Assembly (NCBI GenBank): GCA_038247555.1
Contig: JBBRUT010000066.1
Span: 1-18,271, forward strand
Source: JAHBXL01 sp038247555
GTDB lineage: Bacteria; Planctomycetota; Phycisphaerae; Phycisphaerales; UBA1924
Length of the DNA: 18,271 nucleotides
Direction: 5' to 3'
Shown piece by piece: positions 9,001 to 14,840 of the stretch (positions within the stretch are counted from its first letter, which is position 1; each line of letters opens with the position of its first letter). Below the pieces are notes generated by a model, which was given only the letters and a program-made list of their open reading frames with translations, ran no database searches and had not been told where the DNA came from. The translations under genes and the position numbers were made by a program.

Positions 9001-9565
9001 GCGCAACGGTCAGGTCATCGCCTCGAGCACCGCGCCAATCGCGCAGGGATCGACCGAACTCTTCACCGATACCGTCTTCGCCCGGTGCTTTTTTCTCGCT
9101 GCCGGAAACAGCTCCGGCGACTTCATCGTCGGCGGGCACACCAGCGCCGCAGATGCGAACGCCAATGAGGTCATCGTGCTCAACAACCAGCACGTACTGC
9201 TGCGCGAGAATGATCCCATCGACATCAGCGGCAACGGACTCCTCGACAATGATGCCCGCATCCACAGCTTCCGCGAGCACTCGGCCCTCATTACCGATGA
9301 CGGCTGGCTCTATGCGGTCGTCCGCGTGCGGTCGGGGGCGAGCGTCTGCCGCGGTGCCCCGGCCGATATCGGTCAGGCGTTGATCCGCCGGCGCGTCATC
9401 TGCCCGGCGGACTTCAATCGTGACGGCGGCGCAAATGTCCCGGACATCTTCGCGTTCCTGAGCGCGTGGTTCGCGCAGGGACCGGGCGCGGACTTCGACG
9501 CCGACGGCACCGTGGCCGTTCCCGATATCTTCAGCTTCCTCAGTGCATGGTTCGCCGGCTGCTGA
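6035..9565 (+). CDS. Lamin-tail domain secreted multidomain protein with C-terminal dockerin-like module
   Basis: Secreted protein of 1176 residues with no enzyme motif that I recognise. Residues 1-24 are a signal peptide (cleavage after SASA). About 26-200 resembles a lamin-tail (LTD) fold: the start LKISQVFGGGG, then RDYVELFNAG and LAGWSLQY are the usual signature. About 210-335 and 578-695 are two DUF11-like beta-sandwich repeats (FTLRILNRGPDAATS; FNVTLTNHGPSYA). Between them, about 340-570 is a propeller-like stretch (GLAWHPSRRRLLGTT, then LYEID, and GGIDYDVSSNRLIAV). About 720-1110 is a second repetitive beta-rich region of unknown family, with DNGDFAF, DGTISFSAG and WRNGQVIA-type strands. 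The dockerin-like module is 1123-1176. A run of nine G at 8521-8529 lies inside the frame. LTD domains are found on many secreted bacterial proteins and often accompany nucleases or phosphatases, but none is present here. A structural, binding or adhesive surface role is the most I would infer. Confidence 0.9.
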   Translation: MRSPRWVLSVSCLAAFLCASSASAQALKISQVFGGGGNPGAPFNRDYVELFNAGTSEVSLAGWSLQYSAAAGSSWQSTILPVRTIAPGAYFLVQMSAAGTAGEPLPTPDHNAVPAISMSSTSGKVALLRNSTGLTGVCPSSPQIIDLVGFGAAASCFEGSAPAPAPSNALVILRADLGCADTGQNSLDFVAGPANPRNSAIASPLCPGADLELLIEGPTVTNEEGVQVAMGQLTMENPETFTLRILNRGPDAATSITLTVNLPSNAAFIQSLPPADPPTDGVIIFPMGDLELDEEAVATVTLIPYAGTHVALSASVSALAPDTKPGNNSPTLTLPIFSFDRARLFTGVKSTAEVTADLRAVDVDSGASKPLISASVSGLAADNENRRFFISDGTQLSIVPWDTLTPIAVGTITGAESAVDGLAWHPSRRRLLGTTTSRLYEIDIHTAAAKLLRTFPAGDFGGIDYDVSSNRLIAVNNATATTGGLSGRGFYRIHPYDTELLFLFAFPERSPGVPETDIDGCAAGGGRFFGVTDQSEWVYRYQQSSSLFLTPLSQPLTVEHTDAGSTYAAEFYSQSPGANLGVQIAAPADCDAITEQPLTFNVTLTNHGPSYAVAPALTITLPPTATFIRSTPPLEPAANVLSMPLPGLARGESSMVSVTMIPSGASPHTIAATLFSSTPDALPLNNTAIRNLITQPALPAAPSATAVLSTLPGSNSVPGVSGLTFASADFGRLYRSPTGQRWILAATTSDTPSRDRVLIRGGGGTLQAVLQEGVTFIPQLGAPVGEFGLVYAVLDNGDFAFTTDTDPDPTFGTVAIKSIGGDFSVVAEQGGGNFAVGLTHTAAMGSVTLQTDGTISFSAGFGAGASAAQAFLTDDGQTLIARTPITIPTGQLAAPPVGLESFGGGTTEGLVTWMNAAGDKWCMRGDLSGPTATDICLVVDSAVRIQEGFRVPSSSLMSNVTGIHATDLEPVSGDVYCRGSNADGRDWVWRNGQVIASSTAPIAQGSTELFTDTVFARCFFLAAGNSSGDFIVGGHTSAADANANEVIVLNNQHVLLRENDPIDISGNGLLDNDARIHSFREHSALITDDGWLYAVVRVRSGASVCRGAPADIGQALIRRRVICPADFNRDGGANVPDIFAFLSAWFAQGPGADFDADGTVAVPDIFSFLSAWFAGC
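9401..9562 (+). repeat. Dockerin-like GC module, copy 3
   Basis: 54 residues from Cys1123 to Cys1176. Both loops are well formed: DFNRDG and DFDADG, with Asp at position 12 of each. The second half is almost identical in DNA to the module of the next gene: bases 9488-9546 equal 11408-11466, and only 9547 and 9559 differ up to the stop. Confidence 0.87.
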
Positions 9566-9633
9566 AACCCCCAAACTCGCATCCGCGCTCCCAACATCAG
9601 CGTCCGGATACTGGGCACCCGTCTCAGGTGGGG

Positions 9634-9639
9634 TATATT
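9634..9639 (+). promoter_or_regulatory. Possible -10 box TATATT before the metalloprotease gene
   Basis: TATATT is the only AT-rich hexamer in the 99-base gap and sits 25 bases before ATG 9665. The sequence 17 bases further upstream (CTGGGC, 9611-9616) is a poor -35 match. If real, the gene has its own promoter and a very short leader; no clear Shine-Dalgarno precedes the ATG. The TTG at 9638 is an in-frame alternative start that overlaps this box. Confidence 0.25.
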
Positions 9640-9664
9640 GAAGCCACCCTTGACCGGATGCCCC

Positions 9665-11485
9665 ATGCACCAGCCGCCACGTCGATGTCTTTCCCTGATC
9701 ACCTCCTGCGCCCTTGTCGCGGCGGCAACAGCCCCTGTGCTCACCGCAAGCGCGGACCCTCTGCCTCGCACGCGCCCGGCCACGGCCGCTGCCACGCAGG
9801 CATCTCTCTCCGAGTCAGCTTTCCCGCGGCCACTCGTGCCCCAGCAGTTGTCGATCCCCCACGGCGAGCTGCTTCTGCACCCGGATGTCGACGCATTCGC
9901 GATCGACGCCGCCACCCATATCGTCCTGCGACACAGCGACGGCGTGATCGAGTTTGAACTGCCGACGCATGATCACCAATCCGTTGTGGCGACGATGACT
10001 CCCGTCGAGCCTCTCGCGCCCGATGCGGCGATCCTCATCGTCGATTCCAACGGCACACACAGGCCTGCCGGATCCACGATTCAGATCTGGCGCGGGGTGA
10101 TTGCCGGCGATTCCGAATCGGAAGTGTTCTTCGGCATGTCGGACACGCAGGCCCACGGCTGGGTGACCTTCGATGGGCGCACCACGTTGATCACCACCAC
10201 TCGTATCGGAGGTGCCGACATCATCCTCGCCTACGACGCAGCGCTCCTTGGCCCCGGCAGCACGCCCGTCTGCGCAGGTGCGCTCGAAGTGCCAGGCTCG
10301 TCTCTGCTCCCGCCGACCGGGCTCGTTCCCGGGCTTCGCGGCGGCCCAACCTGCTTTGCGTTCGACATCGCCATCGAGTGCGACTGGGAGTTCACCCAGC
10401 GACAGACATCCTCTCAAGCCGCGGTCGACTACGCCGTCCTGCTGACGGCCGCCTCTTCAACCATCTTCAGCCGCGAGGCCGGCATGGGCCTGCGCATCAG
10501 CTACCTCAGGGTGTGGAACCGCGAAGACCCCTGGACGGAACCGGGATCGGGACCACAGCTCACCCAGTTCCGCGAGTACTGGCTCGCCAACATGAGCGGT
10601 GTTCCGAGGGCTACGGCGCATCTGCTTTCCGGCCGCGGCCTGGGAGGTGGTGTCGCCTATCTCGCGGTCGCCTGCAACACCGAGTGGTCCTTCGGCGTCA
10701 GTGGAAATATCGATGGACACTTCCCTTTCCCGACACAGAACAACAGCCACCAGAACTGGGACCTCTTCGTTTACAGCCACGAGCTCGGCCACACTTTCGG
10801 CACCGGGCACACGCACAACGCCTGCGAGTATGACCCCGTCGTCGACGGCTGCGGCCTCAATCCCGACCCCGCGGCCGGGTGCGAGTATGGCGTCCAGGAT
10901 TGCACAACCGCCACGCAGGGCATCGGCACCATCATGTCCTACTGCCACATCTGCCAGGGCGGAATGTCCAACATTGCCATGACCTTCGGTCCACGCGTCG
11001 CCGGAAGAATCAATTTGTTCGCTTCCACCCGCGCCTGCGCTACGCCTCTCCCACGCCTCAACTACGCTGGGATCTCCGTTTCTCCCGGTAATCCCGCCTG
11101 CGCAGGCTCGCCCGTCACACTCACCGCCCTCGCCACCGGCCCCGACCTGCGCTACCAGTGGTTCCGCGATGGGCAGCGCCTCACCGGTGCGATTCTGCCC
11201 ACCCTGACCATCGCCGCCCCGGCGCATGGCGCACGCTACGACCTCATGGTGTACTCCCCCTGCTCACTGGTCCGCACCCTCGGCACACCATCGGGTATCA
11301 CGATCAGCGTCGAGGACTGCTGCCACGCAGACTTCGATGCCGACGGAATGCTTGGCATTCCCGATATCTTCGCGTTCCTGAGCGCGTGGTTCGGCCAGCA
11401 GCCCGCGGCGGACTTCGACGCCGACGGCACCGTGGCCGTTCCCGATATCTTCAGCTTCCTCAGTGCGTGGTTCGCCGGATGCTGA
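9665..11485 (+). CDS. Metzincin-type zinc metalloprotease with Ig-like domain and C-terminal dockerin-like module
   Basis: Secreted zinc endopeptidase of 606 residues. The zinc motif HELGHTFGTGH (His372, Glu373, His376, His382) matches HExxHxxGxxH of the metzincins, and the Met-turn is at GTIMSYC (Met424), both typical of reprolysin-like M12 peptidases. Residues 1-30 are a signal peptide with an RR n-region and ASA before the cleavage site. About 31-215 is a prodomain-like region, and the catalytic domain runs to about 455. About 462-550 is an Ig-like domain (YQWFRDGQRL is the core strand). The module is 553-606. I prefer ATG 9665 because it places the signal peptide at the N terminus; TTG 9638 would add nine residues. 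The ITSC near residue 15 resembles a lipobox, but the hydrophobic stretch before it is too short, so a lipoprotein is unlikely. Nothing identifies the substrate. The stop lies 11 bases from the stop of the convergent kinase gene. Confidence 0.92.
   Translation: MHQPPRRCLSLITSCALVAAATAPVLTASADPLPRTRPATAAATQASLSESAFPRPLVPQQLSIPHGELLLHPDVDAFAIDAATHIVLRHSDGVIEFELPTHDHQSVVATMTPVEPLAPDAAILIVDSNGTHRPAGSTIQIWRGVIAGDSESEVFFGMSDTQAHGWVTFDGRTTLITTTRIGGADIILAYDAALLGPGSTPVCAGALEVPGSSLLPPTGLVPGLRGGPTCFAFDIAIECDWEFTQRQTSSQAAVDYAVLLTAASSTIFSREAGMGLRISYLRVWNREDPWTEPGSGPQLTQFREYWLANMSGVPRATAHLLSGRGLGGGVAYLAVACNTEWSFGVSGNIDGHFPFPTQNNSHQNWDLFVYSHELGHTFGTGHTHNACEYDPVVDGCGLNPDPAAGCEYGVQDCTTATQGIGTIMSYCHICQGGMSNIAMTFGPRVAGRINLFASTRACATPLPRLNYAGISVSPGNPACAGSPVTLTALATGPDLRYQWFRDGQRLTGAILPTLTIAAPAHGARYDLMVYSPCSLVRTLGTPSGITISVEDCCHADFDADGMLGIPDIFAFLSAWFGQQPAADFDADGTVAVPDIFSFLSAWFAGC
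11321..11482 (+). repeat. Dockerin-like GC module, copy 4
   Basis: 54 residues from Cys553 to Cys606. Both calcium loops are canonical (DFDADG twice, Asp at position 12). The helices are PDIFAFLSAWFG and PDIFSFLSAWFA. Its second half shares a 59-base identical run with copy 3. Confidence 0.87.
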
Positions 11486-11496
11486 ATGCTGCCGAC

Positions 11497-14004
11497 TCAT
11501 TCTGATGAAGCTTCACGCCACTGCGCCGCTTCCTCCGGCCGGCCCATCGCGTCGCAAGCCGATGCCAGCGACTCGCGGATGCTGGCAATCTGCTCTTCAT
11601 CGCGTGGCTCGGCGGCCGCAAGCAATCCGTGCGCTTCCAGCAGCGACTCGCGCGACGCCGAAGCATCCCCCATCTCCAGCAGGTAGATGCCCTTCCGCCG
11701 GAGCAGATTGGCCACCATGGCATGATCGCCCGGACGGATCCGTCGGCACAGCGTGATCGCCTGCTCGCAGAGTTCCAGCGCGCGCACGGGCACTTTGTCG
11801 TCGGCATAAAACTGCGCGCTGTTGGCGAGCAGCGCGAGCGTGTTCGGATGATCAGGGTACAGTCGCGGCTGGATGGCGAGCACGCGCTCGAGCACCGGCA
11901 ATGCTTCCGACCGCCGACCATGATCGACCAGCACCAGCGACATCTGCTGCATGAGCGCCAGCGCGGGGTTGTAGTTCTCGCCCATGACATCCAGCGCGAT
12001 GGGCCACAGCTCGCTCGCATCTGTGATGTACTCTTCGGGCCTCCCGGCCCTTCTGAGAAAGTCGCACCAGCTTATCCCGACCTTCACCGTCTGCGGATCC
12101 CGAGGCCCGGCGATCGCGATGAACGCGTCTCTTGCAGCGCGAAGCGAAACTTCCGCTTCTTCAAACTTTCCCTGTGTCACGAGGATGCCCCCGATCACCA
12201 TCTCTGCGTGCAGCGTATCGAGGTGATAAGGCCCAAGCGTCTCGACACGCCGCTGATGCAGCGATCTGGCAAACACCATCGCCCGCTCGTGCTGCCCCGT
12301 TGATCGCAGCACCAGAATCAAATTGTTGAGGGTGGTCTGCGTGGCCTTCGCGTCCTCCCCATCCACCTTCCGCCGCGTCTCATACAGCTCTTCCAGGAGC
12401 GGCAGCGCCCCGGCATGATCCCCGCTGATCAGCATCGCGTGCGCGAGCGAGTCGGTGGCGAACATCGAGTCGCGGTGCCGCGGCCCGTGCCGCGCCCGCT
12501 GGCGACTGACAACCTCCGGCAGGATCCGAACCGCCTCGGTTGGATACCCGAACTCCGCATAGGCGTTCCCCACCACCGCCCGGATCGCATCCTGCGCCGC
12601 AGGGTCGTCCTTCAAGGAACCCAGCTTCTCAATCGCCTGATCCAGCATCGCCTTCAGCAGCGAGCGATCCCGCCCCACAAGCAGCTGCGCATCCAGCGAC
12701 AGCATGGCCCGCATGTACAGATTCACCCGCTCAGCGCGCTCTGCCTGCGCACGGGCCCGCACCATCCCCACGCCCAGCCCCACGACTCCGCAGGCCAGCG
12801 CAATGACAACCGCTGCCGCCGCCGTGAACGCGAGTCGGTTCCGGGAAGCGAACTTTCGGAGCTGATATACCGTCGATGGCGGCCGCGCGAGGATCGGTTG
12901 GTCCGCCAGATATCGCCGCAGCTCCGCGGCCAGGTCCGCCGCGTGCTGATACCGCCGCGACGGATCCGCTTCCAGCGCGTGCATCACGATCGTTTCAAGG
13001 TCTCCTCGCACCGCAGGCGCAAACTCACCCGGAGGCCGGATCGCCGATCGCTCCAGCGCGTTCACCGTTTCCCGAAGGCTCGATCCCGCCTGCGGCGCAG
13101 GGTGCCGCCCGGCGAGAAGCTCATACGCCACCACGCCGAGCGCGTAGACATCGCACCTCGCATCCACCCGCGCCGGGTCCCCCAGCGCCTGCTCGGGCGC
13201 AAGATAGCCCAGCGTCCCGATCACCTGCCCGGCCATCGTCGCGCCCGCCTGCTCCCCCGTTGCCGACGCAAGCCGCGCGACCCCAAAGTCGAGCACTTTC
13301 GGCACACCCTCGGCCGTCACCACAATGTTGGCCGGCTTCAGATCCCGGTGAATGACGCCGCGACGGTGCGCATGATCAACCGCATCCGCAATCCTCGCAA
13401 CCAACTCCGCCGCCTTGCGCACATCCAGCTCGACCCGGCGCACATACGCCGTGATCACTTCCCCACGAACCAGTTCCATTGCGATGAACGGGCGCTCCAC
13501 GCCCGCCACACTTGCCGACCCCGCCTCATATACCTGCGCGATGCCTGGATGCTGAAGCAGCCCAAGCGCCGCCGCCTCGTGTTCAAACCGCCGCAGCAGC
13601 GATCCGGTCACCAGTTCCGACCGCACCAGCTTGAGCGCAACCCGCCGCCGCGGCGAATCCTGATCCGCCTCATACACCACGCCCATGCCGCCATATCCAA
13701 GCAGCGAGCACACCGTGTACTTGCCCACCCGCGTCCCCGCCGCCAGCGCGCCCGTCGGTGCCCCATCCGCTCCGCCGCCTGCCGACAACCTCCCCGATGC
13801 CCCGCCGCTCACTGCCGCCGGCGGCCGGTCAAGCATCGCGTCCCCCGCATCGTGATGACGCAGCATCGCCGCCGCCTCCGCCGCCGCTTTGGGGTCAACC
13901 CGCCGCGCTTCTTCCAGAAGCCGCGCCCGCTCGTTCGCGTCCGCAACGCAGCACGCCTCAAACAACCGCCGCAGCGTCGCTTCGGATGTCCTCTCCGTGC
14001 TCAA
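11497..14004 (-). CDS. Membrane-anchored Ser/Thr protein kinase with TPR-rich C-terminal region
   Basis: Hanks-type kinase of 835 residues. N-terminal about 1-70 is an Ala/Arg-rich helical segment common ahead of planctomycete kinases. The kinase domain (about 96-365) has the Gly loop GYGGMG (103-108), catalytic Lys125 (VALKLV), helix-C Glu143, HRDLKPAN with Asp221 and Asn226, DFG Asp239 and APE ending at Glu271, so it should be active. A single membrane segment lies at about 391-415 (AVVIALACGVVGLGVG), followed by roughly 420 residues of TPR-like helical repeats (for example YAEFGYPTEAV and LEMGDASASRESLLEA). By the positive-inside rule the kinase domain is cytoplasmic and the repeats periplasmic, which fits a sensor. 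The start is TTG at 14004, overlapping the sigma stop as TTGA, with GGGGAAG five bases upstream. A GTG at 14073 in the same frame would overlap the sigma gene by 73 bases and adds a non-conserved Gly/Ala-rich leader. It is translationally coupled to the sigma factor. Targets are not identifiable. Confidence 0.92.
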   Translation of the reverse strand: MSTERTSEATLRRLFEACCVADANERARLLEEARRVDPKAAAEAAAMLRHHDAGDAMLDRPPAAVSGGASGRLSAGGGADGAPTGALAAGTRVGKYTVCSLLGYGGMGVVYEADQDSPRRRVALKLVRSELVTGSLLRRFEHEAAALGLLQHPGIAQVYEAGSASVAGVERPFIAMELVRGEVITAYVRRVELDVRKAAELVARIADAVDHAHRRGVIHRDLKPANIVVTAEGVPKVLDFGVARLASATGEQAGATMAGQVIGTLGYLAPEQALGDPARVDARCDVYALGVVAYELLAGRHPAPQAGSSLRETVNALERSAIRPPGEFAPAVRGDLETIVMHALEADPSRRYQHAADLAAELRRYLADQPILARPPSTVYQLRKFASRNRLAFTAAAAVVIALACGVVGLGVGMVRARAQAERAERVNLYMRAMLSLDAQLLVGRDRSLLKAMLDQAIEKLGSLKDDPAAQDAIRAVVGNAYAEFGYPTEAVRILPEVVSRQRARHGPRHRDSMFATDSLAHAMLISGDHAGALPLLEELYETRRKVDGEDAKATQTTLNNLILVLRSTGQHERAMVFARSLHQRRVETLGPYHLDTLHAEMVIGGILVTQGKFEEAEVSLRAARDAFIAIAGPRDPQTVKVGISWCDFLRRAGRPEEYITDASELWPIALDVMGENYNPALALMQQMSLVLVDHGRRSEALPVLERVLAIQPRLYPDHPNTLALLANSAQFYADDKVPVRALELCEQAITLCRRIRPGDHAMVANLLRRKGIYLLEMGDASASRESLLEAHGLLAAAEPRDEEQIASIRESLASACDAMGRPEEAAQWREASSE

Positions 14005-14630
14005 GGCTTCTTCCCCATGCCGCCGCGCGCCACTTCCATCTGCCGCAGCAGCCAGGCCCGCGCCCACGCCCACTCGTTCTTCACCGTCCCGGTCGAAAGT
14101 TCCATCGCCGAAGCGGTCTGCTCGATCGTCAGGCCCGCAAAGTATCGAAGCATCACCACCTCGTGCTGCCGCTCATCCCGCCCACGCAGTTCATCCATCG
14201 CGCTATCGAGCGCAAGCAGGTCTTCCGCATCGTTTGCCGCGCCAAAGCTCCCCCCCTCCACAATCAGCTCATTCTCCATCGCATCGCGCGCTGCGCCCGC
14301 GGCCTTCACACGCCGCGCCCGATCGATGAGAATCTGCCGCATCGCCCTCGCCGCCGCGCCAAAGAAATGCGCCCGGTTCTGCCAAGACAGATCCGCAGAG
14401 CCAATCAGCTTCAGGTACGCCTCGTGAACCAGCGCTGTGGGCTGGAGCGTCTGACCCGGACGTTCCTTGGACATCAGTGCCCCGGCGAGTCGGCGCAGTT
14501 CCTCGTAGACCACCGGAAGCAGGGCGTCGGTCGCACCCAACTCTCCGGCCGCGGCCGCGTCCAGCAGCTGTGTCACCGCCCGTGGAGGACCCTCGCCACC
14601 TTCGGTTGTGCCTGAGCGTTGCGGATACAT
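14001..14630 (-). CDS. ECF-type RNA polymerase sigma factor, TIGR02999-like
   Basis: Alternative sigma factor of 209 residues that should direct RNA polymerase to a dedicated promoter set. Sigma region 2 lies at about 30-105, with the family hallmarks PTALVHEAYLKLI (64-76) and NRAHFFGAAARAMRQILIDRAR (85 onward). Region 4 is about 138-198 with a helix-turn-helix around LTIEQTASAMELSTGTVKN. These features fit the TIGR02999 (Sig-70_X6) group, which is expanded in planctomycetes and often encoded next to Ser/Thr kinases instead of an anti-sigma factor. ATG 14630 is chosen because AGGTGA, a perfect anti-SD match, lies eight bases before it; the GTG at 14642 lies inside that site. No anti-sigma gene is adjacent, so control by the downstream kinase is plausible but inferred. 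Confidence 0.93.
   Translation of the reverse strand: MYPQRSGTTEGGEGPPRAVTQLLDAAAAGELGATDALLPVVYEELRRLAGALMSKERPGQTLQPTALVHEAYLKLIGSADLSWQNRAHFFGAAARAMRQILIDRARRVKAAGAARDAMENELIVEGGSFGAANDAEDLLALDSAMDELRGRDERQHEVVMLRYFAGLTIEQTASAMELSTGTVKNEWAWARAWLLRQMEVARGGMGKKP
14010..14016 (-). promoter_or_regulatory. Ribosome site GGGGAAG for the kinase TTG start
   Basis: GGGGAAG lies five bases before the TTG at 14004, within the last codons of the sigma gene. Together with the TTGA overlap it supports coupled translation, and it favours this rare start over the upstream GTG. Confidence 0.45.
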
Positions 14631-14638
14631 CAGGTCGC

Positions 14639-14644
14639 TCACCT
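14639..14644 (-). promoter_or_regulatory. Shine-Dalgarno AGGTGA deciding the sigma start
   Basis: AGGTGA on the minus strand pairs perfectly with the 16S anti-SD and sits eight bases before ATG 14630. The competing GTG at 14642 is part of this motif, so the gene should start at 14630. Confidence 0.7.
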
Positions 14645-14754
14645 TTCTTTCAACTCATGGCGGCGCCCGGACTTCTGCCACTCGCACAGCCTACGCCGAA
14701 ATTCTCTGGCCAGCCACCGCTCCTCCTCCGCATGAAGCCGCGAGCACGCTTGAA

Positions 14755-14794
14755 GATCCGGTCTGTGCCGGATCAACCGCCCCAAAGAGGCGGT
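14755..14794 (+). promoter_or_regulatory. Two adjacent inverted repeats in the divergent promoter region
   Basis: GATCCGG-TCTGTG-CCGGATC (14755-14774) and ACCGCC-CCAAAGA-GGCGGT (14776-14794) are two perfect hairpins separated by one base, followed by a run of G. They lie between the sigma/kinase operon and the C39-like gene, 47 bases before the start codon of the latter. They could be a pair of operators for a dimeric regulator, a leader structure of the + strand mRNA, or a shield against read-through. I do not recognise the motif. Confidence 0.45.
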
Positions 14795-14828
14795 GGGGGG
14801 ATGTGACGCTCGGCCTTGTTCGCATACT

Positions 14829-14832
14829 GGAG
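14829..14832 (+). promoter_or_regulatory. Shine-Dalgarno GGAG deciding ATG 14841
   Basis: GGAG lies eight bases before ATG 14841. Another ATG at 14836 is only three bases from it and gives a two-codon frame (ATG AAA TGA) that overlaps the true start. Confidence 0.65.
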
Positions 14833-14840
14833 TTCATGAA

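Noticed and set aside
8180..9670. Minus-strand open frame of 496 codons across the end of the lamin-tail gene
   Set aside because: It lies opposite a gene with signal peptide, recognised domains and a conserved tail. The product is Ala/Gly/Asp/Arg-rich without domains.
9665..9754. Lipoprotein signal (ITSC) in the metalloprotease N terminus
   Set aside because: The hydrophobic stretch before that Cys is only about six residues and the main hydrophobic core follows it, so a type I signal peptide fits better.
14073..14073. GTG at 14073 as the kinase start
   Set aside because: It lies deep inside the sigma gene and adds an Ala/Gly-rich leader; the TTG at 14004 overlaps the sigma stop and has a ribosome site.
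12415..14427. Plus-strand open frame of 670 codons opposite the kinase and sigma genes
   Set aside because: The translation is dominated by Arg, His and Pro with no domain, while the minus strand has intact kinase and sigma motifs.
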